Source: Rhexocercosporidium sp. MPI-PUGE-AT-0058 (taxonomy: Eukaryota; Ascomycota; Leotiomycetes; Helotiales). Taken from it: a DNA stretch of 64,000 nt. Shown piece by piece: positions 32,306-44,977 of this stretch. The position numbers and the translations under genes were made by a program. The first letter of the stretch is position 1. Every line of letters starts with the position of its first letter. Where the stretch lies: contig JAGTJL010000025.1 of NCBI GenBank assembly GCA_020746875.1, positions 124,001 to 188,000 of the forward strand, read 5' to 3'. The notes under the pieces are model-generated. The model was not told the DNA's origin, did not search any database, and was given only the letters and a program-made list of their open reading frames with translations.

Positions 32306-35174
32306 CTAAGCAGCAGTATCAACCTCCACGGCCCTGTCCGAGAAAAACTCATCTCCCGGCACTGGACTATGCATTCTCGACCATCCTGGTCCATGATCAA
32401 CCCAGCTCATATCACCCATGAAACCACCACTCTCACCATGCGCACCCTGATCGAGCGGCACATTCCAGAGATCATTGGTGGCGTCAAAATTGAGGAAATC
32501 ATTGAGATCTACGTTGCTATCGTATTCGCCCATGTTCGTGTTAGGGAGGCTGTCGAGATATGTGGCATCCTGAACGCCAGCTGGGGAGAAAGCCGATGCG
32601 GTGTGCGAGTCTGAATCGGGCGGTGTGTGGGCTGAGATTGTGGTATGAGTTTGGCCGTCCATCGTGCCTAGGAAGATGTTTTCTACTCTCTCTTCGACGA
32701 GTTCTTCCACCTCGTGAGGTGGCGAAAGACGCCTTGATCTAGCCATCTTTGCTCGATCTCTTACTTCCCTAATTTGTCGACTTGCGAGTGTGCTCTGGAC
32801 ATCCTCGGTTCGGATCTGGCCTCGGACGGTAGAACTCGACATGACCATCTCAATGTCCGCCTTCCGAATAGCTGCTTCCAGGAATTGGGTTGCAAAATCC
32901 GCACTGGCATAATTATCACGTAGTTTCTCGAGAACTTGCATACATTGGCAGAAACCATTCATAGCCGCTCGTCTCGCCTCGTCGTTGCAAGATTTGATAT
33001 CTAAGAGATGAATGATGATAGCGGGAAGCAAGACCGTGACGCCTGTCGTGGGTAGGTATTTTTCTAACTTGTGCTCGTGGATATTCTGGCTGATCCTCGT
33101 GATCTCGCGGGATGCTTCACGGACTTGTTTACGGGAGAGGTCTTGAAGTTCGCGGGAGGAGTCGGCTTGTGCACCGCCTGCATCTGCGCAGGGTAAAACC
33201 TGCGGCCTGTGAAGCGCGGAGAGTGTCGTGTAGTAAACCATATGGAGAAGAGAGCGCTGGACGAAGATCGTATCTCCTACGTTGCCGGGGTCAATGAGCT
33301 CGGAGTATCGACATGTGGATGGGAGCTCGCGGATCCATTCTTGAAGCTCCTCGTCGCAGCGAGTTACCTCATCCGTTTGGTCTAATTTCTTGGGGAAGAG
33401 CATCACGCTGGATCGAGTGCTGCCTTCCTGGCCCTGCATTCCTTGATGGCGGACTAGGACGGAGTACTGAGCTGAGAGAACGTGGCTAATGCAGAGGCAG
33501 AGTTTGGCTTTGGCGATGCACATCAATGCCAATTTTCGCTGGGCGTCTGTGTCGCGCATCAAAGTGCAATCTGAGGGGATGATAGTGATATTTTCAGAAA
33601 GAATGGCAATCTCAAAATCCTCTTCCACGAGCATAGGGACGTCGTAATCCTCGTCCTTGACACGGGTTGGCCTTCGCATTCCAAGGGCAATCAAGCGATC
33701 CCGCATGAAGCACGACCACCAGATGCGCTTCCAGAGCTTCTTCTTCGCAGGTTCCATATTCGAGTTCTCGGGGTTTCGATGCAATCCGATTGTATGTGCC
33801 AGGGAAATGGCCACGCCCATCCAATGCCATGTATCTTTCTGATCGTCGGGAGTTTCGTACCAGTATGTCATGAGGAGGAGGGATTGAACGAGGGCAACGC
33901 GATCGATTTCGTAGTCGAAGTCGTAAAGAACCTGGAGGATTAGCCATGTCCGTGTACTGCATCTGCGAGACTTACTCTAGCTTTCTGGAAGAAGGCTTTG
34001 CGTGCTGCCTTTCGATTCGTGTACCCCGCTGCAACCAATTGGTCCATATCCACAAATGCAGTGCCTGCGAACATGATAGATTGGAAGAGCAGCAGACTGA
34101 TCTTCCCTGACTCTCCAGTCGGATCATTCATAATCTCCAAAACATGGTGCAGCTCTAACAGTGGCATGTAGGGGTGTACGAATTCGCAGTAAGCTCGCAG
34201 GAGAGCGTTTCGCACGGGCGGATCGGGCAGAGATAGAGCTCCTTTCGCAAACAAGTAGTCGATATCAACAGAGGTCATGCGCTGGGGCAGAGGCTTCAGA
34301 TAGGCTGGCAATTGATGTTTGAGAAGTACTGGCGGGGGAGCAGGAGGAGGAGTTGCCAATCGAGTTTTCGTCAAGTCGCCGCTCATAGATGCAGATGTCA
34401 GGAGGGTATACGTTGGATCCGAATCATAGTGCGCATGTACATAGCCACCTCGGCGAAGGAGAGCGGAATGCTCTATCTTCTTGCTGATATCCTGATCTGT
34501 GGTTGTTAGCAGGGCGAATTGGGAGAGAGAAAGCAGCCAGACTTACAGATTGCATGGGGAATGTGGGCAGCAGCAGCACCATAATCTTCTGGGAGGTCGT
34601 TGGAGGAAGAGCTGCTCCACCTCCTGTTCTCTGAATTCTCTATATCTGAAGGATTTACAATACCATTGGGCCATGTTTGTTGTGGTTGTGGTCCTGCCTG
34701 TGGCTGTGAGGCTGGCTGGGCACCGTTCAAATGTTTCCTGCGAACGTCAGTCTTCGCGCTTCCCACTCAGCCCCCAGTCGCATCCGCAAAAACTCACTTC
34801 CGCCGTTTGCTCTCTTCTATCACGCACGCTTGTCCATCCGTCAAGCAATTGGAACATGTGACAACGCCATTTGCAGCTACATGATACCGCTGCATGACAT
34901 CGCAACGAACTTTCCTCAGTCTACAAGCAGCGCACGCCTTTGCAGCTCTCCTCTTGACGGGTTTGGGGTTGCCATTGCTGTCGAGACCAGCGGATGAGGC
35001 ACCGCGCTTTTTGGGGTTGGATTCTGACGAGGTGGGCGATTGAGGGTTGGTGGAGGATGTGTTCTCCGGAGGATCACTCTCGGTTGTGGGAAGGAGATTC
35101 ATTGTTGAAGTCGGGGATATGTCGTCGATCGTAGAATAACTGTAGTTCTGTTCCACGTTGGAGTGGGCGGGCAT
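32306..35174 (-). CDS. Zn2Cys6 fungal transcription factor (CTF1-beta-like)
   Basis: Exons 35174-34798, 34737-34547, 34496-33976 and 33931-32306 join in phase to 904 residues. Near the N-terminus lies a Zn2Cys6 cluster preceded by R-R-A-A-K-A: C-A-A-C-R-L-R-K-V-R-C, then a 15-residue loop, then C-S-N-C and a final Cys, followed by E-E-S-K-R-R-K. The middle holds the fungal regulator domain (Y-L-F-A-K-G-A-L-S-L-P, Y-C-E-F-V-H-P-Y-M-P-L, W-K-R-I-W-W-S-C-F-M-R-D-R, L-G-M-R-R-P-T-R). The acidic C-terminus may activate transcription. The family resembles cutinase transcription factor 1 beta, which links to fatty-acid or cutin response; this assignment is by resemblance. The frame is open to an earlier ATG at 35270, but 35174 gives a cleaner N-terminus. 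Confidence 0.85.
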
Positions 35175-35456
35175 ATGACGAAGAAGGCAGAGTAGTAGGT
35201 GCGCGCAGTTAAGGGACCTCACTAATCTGGGTTGCCAGTTTCCGATCCTTGGGCGATACGAATACGTCAATAATTAATAAGTGTTCGTGAGGGCGAGAGA
35301 GGAGAGGGAGTAAACAAAACGACGAATATCAACGAGCCCGGGACGGATCAGGTTCGAACGATGGGAGGGGATTGCCAGAGCTATGTATAAGTAGACGTCA
35401 AGAAGGTGCCAAGGGAATTGGAAATGGCAACGTCCATCCGTGGAGAGAGAAGTAAA

Positions 35457-35490
35457 GCAGTAGTAGTAGCAGTAGTAGTAGCAGTAGTTA
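35457..35490. repeat. AGT/AGC trinucleotide microsatellite
   Basis: Run of AGT and AGC triplets about 280 bp upstream of the regulator's start, probably in its promoter or 5' leader. Confidence 0.8.
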
Positions 35491-37769
35491 GTGCAAGTGG
35501 ATTCCCTTCCCAAACCACCAAACGCACTAAGAAAAAAGTCTGGAGCTGGGACGGACGAGCTGGAGCTCTGGGAACTCTTGGGAAGTCTGGGACTCGGGGT
35601 GGGTAGGAGGAGGAGACAGGGATCCGGGGGCAAGGGAGGGGTTATCGAGTTTGATCGTGCTTTGCGTGCAAAAGTCAAAGCAAGCTAGCTGGGGTGGGTA
35701 GGCAGATGGCACTGGGCTTGAGGCTCGAATGGGCAAATAAGATCCGCGATGTGGAGGAGGAGGAGGAGGAGGGGAAGTCGAAGGGAAACGGAAGGGGAAG
35801 GGAAGGGGATTAGTTAGGTCTAAAGAGGACAAGTCCCCAGGCAGAAGTGAGGAAGTAGAAGAAGTAGATAGAGGGATGATGCATTTTCACAAGCTTTTGG
35901 ATTCGTACTCATCTTATTGCCCTTCCTTGGTCCATTTATTTTATGATTACTCTGGAGATTTTTTGGTCACTTTTCCGCCTGCGTGACGTGCGTCTCCCGT
36001 TCCTGCTTTGCTCAGCAGACATGTGGAAGTGAGCATGGCATGGTCAGTATGGTACTGTCCAGTAAGCATGTGAGTGAGGTCAGATAAGAGACACCCTTTG
36101 AACCGAAGCCGAGCTGCTGTTGTTGTGTTACGCCAGGAAAACAACCACCATTCGTCCAAGCGAGAAAGTTCTATTGTCCCATTTCATATACTCGATCAGG
36201 ATGGAAATTTAAATTACAACAGACAGGGTATGGTATTCCCATCTCAACACTCGAACGAACCACAACATACTTTGGATGGACGGAATCAAACCCGGCACAC
36301 ACGGCATTTCGCATACCGTAGAACCCACCCACTCTACTTCAAAGCTCCCGAAAAGCTGGCCTACCAGATTTCACTTCAAAAGTAAAAGAACGCCGGCCGG
36401 CCGACTTACTAACTAAATAAATGCCTTCCTCGATGCCGTTGCAGCCATCTTTGTTGGATCGGATCTACTGTACTACAATAAGCCTAGCTGTCCGTGCTTC
36501 TCCGCAGAGGCGTAGACCTAGAGTGAAGATGGGGAGCTAGAAATGCAGAGCTAGTATTTTGGGGAAGCCAATAGCGAGAGCTTGCATGTTGACAGTAGTT
36601 GACCTCATGATGATGAAGGTAAGGCTAGCATACTAATCAAACGATACCAATTTCCTTGCCTAAGCAACTAATTAATGGATGACTTCTGAGATGATCAGCA
36701 GCATGGAGAAACCCCATGTCTCCAGAATCCCACCTCAGCATGCGAACTACGAACTGCCGCTAGAGTTTTAATAGAAAAGCAACAATCCTCAATCCTCAAT
36801 ACTCCCTCCCTCCACAGAAATTAACAGGATTCACAGAGTTTCACTCTTCCATGTCCCGTCCGTGAATCCCACCGGGTAGATGCGTAAGTTATCCTCATTA
36901 AAATGACAAATCTAGGAAGGTTTTCCGTAGTCGCATGTCCTTCCATTCTCTCTTCCTTTTTGGGGGGATCCGTATCCAGCCGATCTGCCAGTTAGAAGTG
37001 CGGTCTGTTCATGCGGGATATATCTTGAGTCTTTGATCCCGTCAGATCGGATTTATTGGACGCAGGAGGCAGCGCAGCGCAGGGTTTTTGGTTCATGGGT
37101 TGTACAGAAACGGTGATTGATGGTTACGATTCGGTGCATATGCATTATTGCTTGACAGGTACAGTACAATCACGGCGTCTTATTTTTTCGCCGAAGAACA
37201 GGTAGTTTGTGCGGGCTTTAGCTCAATTTTAACGTCCAGCAGCTGCTGTCTGTCCCGCATCTGCCCACACTGCCCGCATTTCCCATCTCACATCCATCTC
37301 GAATATGAAGACCAAAGAATGTTTCCCAGGAAAACAAAACAATTGCCCAAAGAGGATGCCTTCATATTTCTCCCCACATATACCTAACCATCATGAAAAA
37401 GATGCAACTAACTAACCATCCCGTCCCTCCAAAAATTACAATTTCCCTATCTAATTCTGCACTCTCTCGAAACTCTCTCTTCCCTCAAGTGTTGACATAC
37501 TCGCTCCTCTACTCCGCCTCCTCTTCCCCCGCACCCCGGTGTCTCGGCAAAGTATCAGCGAAAGTCGGCTTCGAGAGCGGCAATCGGTGAGGGAGGAGGG
37601 GAAGGGAGAGCACAGCCAGCCAGCCAGCAGGGGGAGGCAAATTTTTTCACATCGCAGCCTTTTCCATGACTCAAGACAAGATCTCGTCAAATCAAAAAGG
37701 TCAGGAAGAGGCATTATCCGAACATTGCCGGATGAAAGGGACGTGCGGGCTGGAATGTCTTGGCTGGAG

Positions 37770-37805
37770 ATGCACGTGAATGTGGATGTGGATGTGGATG
37801 TGGAG
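37770..37805. repeat. GGATGT hexamer microsatellite
   Basis: Repeated GGATGT/GAATGT units in otherwise non-coding sequence; it gives misleading Cys-Gly or Met-Trp ORFs in all frames. Confidence 0.8.
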
Positions 37806-39079
37806 TAGCTTTCATGTGTTTTCGGCCGTTACGCTTTCTGAAGCTATGTACGGACGGGGCTTTGAGGGCATTCCGGGGTGGGGACGGGATATCGGAAGAT
37901 GGTGTTTCGAAATATCGATATGGTGCCGGAATTCACAGAGGTTCGTACAGTATATCGGTATTTGGAGTTGCGATGTTCCGCTCGGAGGGTTTGTTGGTCC
38001 TTCAAATGATCGGTGAAGGTTGGGCAATGCCGATGAGGTGTTTATCGTCACATCGAACTCGGTTTGATGTCCCTATCCAGGTACTCAATTGCACCATCCA
38101 GGTGTCCAGCCAGGCCACAGGCCAGGTATCCGGGTCTGGGGATGGATATAAGAACTGCGTCTTCGTTTCTCCATTCCTCCTTTGCATTCTACACATTCCC
38201 TAGACACTTTCATTCCAAATTATGGGACGATCATGCCATTTCCGTGCGATGCGGCACGCATGTTAATTTTGTGGTGGCGATGTTCACATTTAATGGAGGT
38301 GGCATGATTGTGTGTATCTTGGGGAAAGCAGCCAAGTGGTCTGTTATCAGTTCAGATGCGGGGAATGGAGGGGTAAAGCAAATCTTGAGTTTGTTTCATG
38401 GTCAGTAATGTTTTGAGTGGTGTTCAGGTCAGGTTGTCAGGCTGCGAGTGCTGTTTTTTGGCTCAACAACTTCGTATGAAAGTCGTTTTTTCGTCTACTT
38501 CTTAACACCGACAGTCTTTTGCTTGCCTATTCTGCACTTGTCTAAGCATACAGACCTAGCTCAGTACTTTCCGAACTCGCGCTGCTTTGGTAGGAGATTC
38601 AGTTGTTGCTGGTAAAGCAAAAGCCCGTTGTCAACGAGTCCTCGAACTTGTGGAGGATTTCATCATTCATTTCTCCATCCTGGATACTGTACCCAAACTC
38701 TCAATAATCCTTCAATCCTACATCACAAAGTGTCCAGATCTCTTCAAACATGAGGCTTCTTATCAAGATGCATTCAAGCGAAGCAGACGATCCCACATCC
38801 GACGTCACTTGTCCCCAGAATTCCCCAATTGGCACTGATGTCATGCCAAAGAAAATAAACAACACCCAATCATCTCCAATATCCAACAACTCCTCATTGT
38901 TCTAGATCGCTCTTGGAGTTGAAATGTCATTCTTAAGTCCGATTCTACAGCTACGACTTACAAATGTAGAAGGAGGGGAGTGGTGAGGTCACAGCCAAAA
39001 TGCTGTGGACCTCTTGCATCACCAGCGCTACCAATACTTCCCCCACCGTACAAAACAAAATACCGCCAGACCATTCAAA

Positions 39080-40450
39080 ATGAGTACGCAGACGAGAGAC
39101 TTTGGCAACGACGCAGAATCACCTACGAAGAAACGAAAAATACAAGTACAATCAGACGAAATGGCAGCACCAGAGCAGTTCGAGGGGTTCATGGTTCATG
39201 ATACCAAGAACTGGGATAAGTTCACGAAGGAGAAGGTATGCAGTTCAATGCCGTCGAATATCTGAGCAATTACTGATTACCATGTCAGTTCACCCCAAAG
39301 GTCTTCGAGGATTATGATGTCGATATCGAGAACGAGTGCTGTGGTGTCTGTGGATCAGACGTCCATACCATAACTGGAGGATGGGGAGAGCTCCCAACAG
39401 CGCCAATCTGCGTCGGGCACGAAATCATTGGCAAGGTCCTTCGAGTCGGCTCCCAGGTCAAGGAATTCAAGGCTGGAGATCGTGTTGGTGTTGGTGCTCA
39501 AGTCCAATCTTGCATGAAGTGCCCACAATGCAAATCCAACAATGAGAACTACTGCCCAAACAAAGTTGGTGAGTACATCTGTCGATCGAGGAGGACTGCG
39601 CTGAGGAGATAGATACCTATGGTGCCCCATACAATGTCAACGGAGGAAATCCAAGCAAGGATGCTGGTGGACCGATGAAGGATAAAAATGGAAAGCAGAT
39701 CTTCGCACAGGGAGGATATTCCTCACACAGTCGTGTTCACGAGCAATTTGTTTTCAAGATCCCTGATAACATCACATCCCATGAGGCTGGCCCTATGATG
39801 TGTGCTGGCCTTACCGTTTACTCCCCTCTTAAGCGTGCCAATACTGGTCCTGGAAAGAAAGTTGCCATCTTGGGTATCGGAGGACTCGGCCATTTCGCTG
39901 TCATCTGGTAAGCTGCTCGCTTGAATAATAAGGCTTGTCTAACATCGACAGGGCTCGTGCAATGGGTGCTGAAGTCTGGGCTCTTTCCCACACTCCATCC
40001 AAGGAGGCCGAAGCCAAGAAGCTGGGCGCCCACCACTTCGTCTCTACCGGCGAGAAAGACTGGTTCAAGCCCCTCGCCTTCACATTCGACTTCATCCTCA
40101 ATGCCGCCGACATGACCAACGAATTCAACCTCCAAGACTACATGTCGACTCTCGCCGTCAACGGCGAATTCCACAACGTCGGTCTCCCCGATAAGCCACT
40201 CCCTCAGCTGATGGCCCAGGACTTCGCTGGCAACGGAAGCAAGATCGCTGGGTCGCATATTGGAAGCAAGAAGGAGGCTATGGAGATGTTGAAGTTGGCT
40301 AGCGAGAAGAACCTGCATCCTATGATCGAGACGATTGATATCTCTGAAGAGGGATGCTCGAAAGCCGTGCAGAAGGTTAAGACGAATGATGTTAGATATC
40401 GCGTTACTTTGACGGGGTTCCATAAAGTTTTTGGTACTGGGTCGAAGTAA
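39080..40450 (+). CDS. NADP-dependent zinc alcohol dehydrogenase (ADH6/CAD type)
   Basis: Four exons, 39080-39235, 39289-39568, 39613-39907 and 39952-40450, give 409 residues. Catalytic-zinc ligands sit in C-G-V-C-G-S-D-V-H and the G-H-E motif (C-V-G-H-E-I-I-G-K-V). The structural zinc is bound by four Cys (C-M-K-C, C-K, then N-Y-C-P). The nucleotide fold is G-I-G-G-L-G-H, followed by about 25 residues to a S-x-T-P-S-K that suits NADP. This class reduces aromatic and branched aldehydes in the cytosol. The N-terminus carries about 25 extra residues with K-K-R-K, compared with about 360 for yeast ADH6. The start follows the Kozak-like CAAAATGAG; no damage seen. Confidence 0.9.
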
Positions 40451-42479
40451 TGGATGATGAAGGACTCTGATGGAGTGAGACATAGGAATCATGATTATGA
40501 CAAATAGAGCTGTATGAGTAGTATTACTTTAGCTTAGGAAAAGCATTGATAGATGATGAATGGGTGTGAAGTTGATGAAGAATACCGTGACTCGTGGGCT
40601 TTTCGCTTCTCGTCTCGGTCCACAACATCCTACACGCCTTTTTGATTTCACTCCCTTAGACTTGCAAGACGGCATTTCGAAAATCCGAAGCAAGAAAAAC
40701 AGGGGTTGCGAGTCGCCGAGTAGGTTCAAGTCAACATTATCCTGTAGCTCACCACTCGATCTACACTGTCAATTAATTGGCGATCGCTTTCTGCTAGTAA
40801 ATTAGTAATTGAAGCAAACGGCGGTGTCTGGTGTCTGAATTCCTGACGGGTAATCATGAGCTGGAATGTCAGTTTTTACTTTGACCGTTTGATGTGTAGT
40901 AATTACAGCCACAGACGGGAGAAGGGTGAGGGGTTCCTGGGATGCCTTGGGAGGGTTTGGGGAAGAATAGAGAGAACTCAGATCAACGAAACCAATGACA
41001 ATGAAGGCGTGCGCTTTGAGGTACTGTACATGGTATGAGGGATATTCACGATTCTGAAATTTGGTTTCGATGTTTCCCTAGATTTCAACAAGACCAAAGA
41101 ATCGGGTATCGTTCGCATTTGAGATGTGTAGTCTGGTCAGGTCAATGGTGTTAGGGTCGGATTTTGATGGGTGAAGGTAGTTAGTTGGATTATTTGAGCA
41201 TTTGCAGCCTATGGAAGTAGTAATAGTTTGGAGGTTGGAATTGTCTGGTGTGTACTGATTTTGAAACAGTTTCACCTCGAGCTGTCGCCACAAGGTTATC
41301 TCGGGAACGGCGGTCAGCAAGTGAAAGTGAGGATCTTATCCGACTCTAGATGTGCCAGGAGTCAGTTATGCGGTTAATGTCCGCTCCAAAGAAGTACCCT
41401 TTTCTGAGTCCGAGATCTGGCAGTGCAGCAACTAGCAACTGCTACCTTCCCCAGCTGCGAGGAGTCTATTAACCAATGTTGAATGAAGCTATTCACGGAC
41501 TGAAGCCTTTGATCAGAGGTGACATGAATCATTTCTGGACTCAAGAAACGTACTTACACAAGGCTGTAGAATCTGTTTTCCAAAAGTGCAGATTTCAAGG
41601 CCTGGTGAAGCGGTGCCAAGAAATATAGCTCTACTAGATGTGACGTTAAACCAAGGTTAGAATGAAGCTATTCACAACATCACAGCTTCAAACATGGATC
41701 ATCGTCCTTGCTGCGAACAAGCTTTGGATCTGATATTACCCCAAACCAAGGTCCAAATGAAGCTATTCCCAACCGAAACAAAGCATCATGACGGATCATG
41801 CTTCCTAGATCTCGACTACTCTCGACTAACTCGCAACTACTCGCAACTAACGACATAACCAAGGAGATTTGCCATCAACTGCCGCTCGAGAGCTGGCACG
41901 TGTCAGTGGCTGACGTCTGAAGCACAGCCACAAGCGTCGATCTCCCTCTCCGCCATCGATGAGCTTGGCATCATGACGTCGCAGATCTGCATCATATGCT
42001 TTTCTCAATTTTCTCATTCGTCAGCCTGAACGCTCGCTCCACTTCTTCCCCACAGCTAAAGCGCGGCATGACGCTGCTTCCGCCAAGGGCTTCCCAAGGC
42101 TGCTGAACCAGGGGAGATGAGAGTTTGTCTAGACGGTCGAATCATGAGCTGTATCACACCACTAGAGAGGATAAAATGGGCTAAAAACCTTGATGTTTGG
42201 CTGCAACTAGTCTAGCGGATGATATAATGCCAAATTCAAACCGAGTTTTGTGTTTGTCTGGTTTGCGACTGCTGCTGTGGCTGCTGGACTGCGTTGCGTT
42301 ACCAGACTAGAACTAGACTGTTGATAACCTGCTCCTGGCTGAGTGATGCACTTGGCCATGCGAATGCGGATATATTGAGCTGTTCCCACCCCAGACTTCT
42401 ATTTTCTTCCTCTATTCAAACACCAAACAACGACAACCAAAACAACCTACCAACTAGAAACCCCCACCCATCCATCACA
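40451..42479. other. 2 kb intergenic with three related repeat units
   Basis: No supported gene. Short ORFs are scattered on both strands. The region from 41470 to 41775 holds three copies of an AACCAA..GTT/GAAGCTATTC unit, listed separately. The final about 180 bp (from 42300) form the promoter and 5' leader of the MARVEL gene. Confidence 0.45.
41471..41771. repeat. Three spaced copies of an AACCAAKGTT-GAAGCTATTC unit
   Basis: Copies start at 41471, 41648 and 41742. Each has AACCAA(T/G)GT(T/C), 1-4 bases, AATGAAGCTATTC, then A/C-C. The third contains the exact inverse of TGGGAATAGCTTCA found upstream of two genes. Spacing is 177 and about 95 bp. They could be clustered regulator sites or degraded repeat fragments. 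Confidence 0.55.
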
Positions 42480-43426
42480 ATGGCATTCGGCGGTGTCGCT
42501 CTGAAGAGCGCGTCGATGTTCCTGCGCATCATCGAATTCTGCTGCGCAGCCGTCATCATCGGAATCTTCTCCTACTACCTCGCCTCCCTGACCGACCACA
42601 GCTTGCCCATCAGCGTGCACATCAAAGCCGTCGAGGGGATTTCCGGCGCCGCAGTACTCTACACCATCGTTGCCATCCTCCTGGTCTGCTGTCTTGGTGG
42701 CATTGCCTTCTTCTCCATGCTGGGCATGCTCCTCGACTTTGCATTCTGTGGTGCTTTCGCGTACATTGCTTGGGTCAACCGTCATGCCACGGATGGATCT
42801 TGCTCTGGTTTCGTCAGGACCGCGTATGGCAATGGATATACCAACCTGAACAACAATGTTGTTGGAGGTGATGGTGGTGTTACTATCTTGCCTTCTCTCC
42901 GTACCGCATGCCGTCTGCAGAAGGCTGCTTTCGCCGTCGCTATTATTGGATGGTAAGTCTCAATCCCCTGTCTCACTTTTTCTTTTGCGGTTCAAGGCTA
43001 ATATCACCCAGCGTCTTCTTCTTCATCTCCATCTTCTTCGAGCTCCTCCTCATCCGCCACCGCAAGAAGGAGCGTGCATTCGGCCCCTCCCCAAACAACG
43101 GCTACACCGCCGGCTCCCCAAAGAGGAAATTCTGGCAGCGCAAGTCAAAGCACAACAAGGCCTACGCTGACGAGAACCCCGATGTCCTCCCCACCCACGC
43201 CACGCCCGCTGATATGCGTCAGAGCTACGCTACCGATACCACGGCTGTCGGAGCTGGAGAGTTGCCCGTCAACAAGTATGGCAACACGACTGCGTACGGT
43301 AATGCCCCTGTAAATGGGTATACCACACAGACTACCACGCATGCGCCTGTTGGTAATGGCGTTAGCCATGATGGGTACGTGAGGAATCATCAGCCATACA
43401 ACCAGAATACTACTGGTACGTTTTAA
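42480..43426 (+). CDS. MARVEL-domain four-helix membrane protein
   Basis: Two exons, 42480-42952 and 43012-43426, give 295 residues. Four membrane helices lie near 16-36 (I-E-F-C-C-A-A-V-I-I-G-I-F), 60-80 (V-L-Y-T-I-V-A-I-L-L-V-C-C), 83-100, and 148-172 split by the intron (A-V-A-I-I-G-C-V-F-F-F-I-S-I-F-F-E). The loop between helices 3 and 4 has the usual Gly/Asn-rich, Cys-containing stretch. A cytosolic tail of about 120 residues is Asn/Thr/Tyr-rich. MARVEL proteins organise membrane domains and vesicle traffic in fungi. The start at 42480 follows CATCACAATGGC, a good fungal context; the frame is open further upstream but without sense. Confidence 0.85.
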
Positions 43427-44021
43427 GGTGTGAAAGAGTCGAGGGGTTTCTTTTGTTGGCGGGATGGGATGGGATTGGGCGGGAATGGATTGTATATAAA
43501 TGACGGATGATACCATGATCGTTTGCTTGTACTACTATAATTAATATCTAATAATACTGTACATTACCTGACCTTTACTTCGTTCCTGATGTAACCTAAA
43601 CTGTTTGGAGATGTATCTTAGCATCGTAGACTAGGTTGAGTTTAGTCATTGCTTTTCTCTTCCTTGTCCAGTCTTTCCCTGTTTTTATATCCGATCCGTT
43701 CTTTGACTCATCGTCAACCCTCATTTCATTTAGTGTACGAATAACTTTAAGTAAGTTCTAACAACACAATAAATTCTGAAGTATAAAACGACGCATCTTC
43801 TCTTCCAAGAATATATCCCCACTTCACTCCATCCACCCTCCTTCTTGACTTAGCAGCTCTCTTCTTGATACACTGATTTTTCAAAAACCAGAAAACTGCC
43901 CTCTTCCATACCTATTCAGATAATTAAATCCCGAGAATGTTATAAAATACACGATCGCGTAAGTAGAGATCCCCAGGTAGAACATTACGTTTCAAAGAGT
44001 TGATGAATGTGTTCTAATATC
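43427..44021. other. Non-coding stretch before the tRNA-like sequence
   Basis: 3' flank of the MARVEL gene; AT-richer than neighbouring sequence, with no ORF of note. Confidence 0.4.
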
Positions 44022-44095
44022 AAGTAGCCAGCTCAGTTGGTTAGAGCATGGTGTTAATAACGCCAAGGTCGCGACTTCGACCCTCGTAGAGACGA
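44022..44095 (+). pseudogene. tRNA-Ile(AAT)-like relic
   Basis: The D-arm (GCTC-AGTTGGTTA-GAGC), anticodon arm (loop TTAATAA, anticodon AAT) and T-loop (TTCGACC) are intact, with GGTCGCGA between. The acceptor stem does not pair (AAGTAGC against AGAGACG) and the T-stem has a C-C clash. There is a run of T/A further downstream but no clean terminator. It looks like a decayed tRNA gene or tRNA-derived repeat head rather than a working tRNA. Confidence 0.6.
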
Positions 44096-44977
44096 TCTTC
44101 CTTTCGGTTTTGTTATTTCGTTCCGCTCTTATTTACTCTCGCTTACTCTCTAAAAAAAAATCATTTCATGGCGATTATTCTAAAGGGTTTAAGGAGAATG
44201 TTGTTTTGGTTGTTAAAAGACTTTGCTACTGTGAGGGGGTTTGGTGCGGTTGTTTGATGAAGGAATAAGCGAGGTGGATTATAGTAATTTAGTAAAAGTA
44301 AATTGATGTAAATAAAGGGGACATTTTGCAAAGTATCAAAAGGCAGTTAGTTACACTCTATTATTTTCTGAAGTATCTGTTTTTATCAGTGTATCTTTTC
44401 AAACACTTGGGGATTTTAAAGGCTCTTTTAAAGCCATGTACTCGTTAAGTGTTTCTTACGGCATTAGCAAGTGAACGGGTCTAGACTTCCTTAAGTGTAT
44501 GCTCACTCTATTTTGTGTATCTGACACCCACGAAAGTACGTTGCTCTCTCATTGCGAGACACCATCATCAGCTGGTTTTACTCTCCTGTGAAGGTCTAAT
44601 TCACGATCCTTAATTATTTCGACTGTTGACGAAGGGAGAGAGCACAACGGTGCAAAGTGAGTGTGATAGCAAGATAGGAGAAGTGTTGATCAGAAATTAC
44701 GGGGAAAACAAACAAATTCATTCTTGCAACACCCAAAGCTCCCAGATCCATCAATGCAGCATCGAAAAAGAGCATGGGGGCAGATAACGAGTTCCGGAAG
44801 AACGCAGCAGCGACTCCGTCAACCAGCGAACAAACCAATCCAACCTTCTTCTCTCTCACCAGTTCAACTGACCACACCACAGGAAACAATGTGCTCTTCC
44901 CTTTTGACCCCAAAGCTCTGACCCACCCTCGTAGTAGCAATTACCACCATGGATCATATCTATAGGTGCGCAACACA
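44096..44977. other. Non-coding stretch between tRNA relic and secreted-protein gene
   Basis: AT-rich near 44150-44450, with no supported gene. ORFs around 44724-44965 overlap on opposing strands in the 3' flank of the minus-strand gene. Confidence 0.4.

Larger units (their letters stand above)
35175..39079. other. 3.9 kb gene-poor upstream region with simple repeats
   Basis: This lies upstream of the minus-strand Zn2Cys6 gene and of the plus-strand dehydrogenase. It holds pyrimidine/purine tracts, simple repeats (35457-35490, 35757-35775, 37770-37805) and only short ORFs with biased composition. A long, gene-free 5' region is usual for regulatory genes in filamentous fungi. No RNA gene was recognised. 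Confidence 0.45.

Noticed and set aside
37770..37805. Possible CRISPR-like repeat array
   Set aside because: Direct tandem hexamers without spacers; eukaryotic sequence.
37760..38203. 147-codon ORF with Cys-Gly repeats
   Set aside because: Produced by the GGATGT microsatellite; no start context, domain or splice support.
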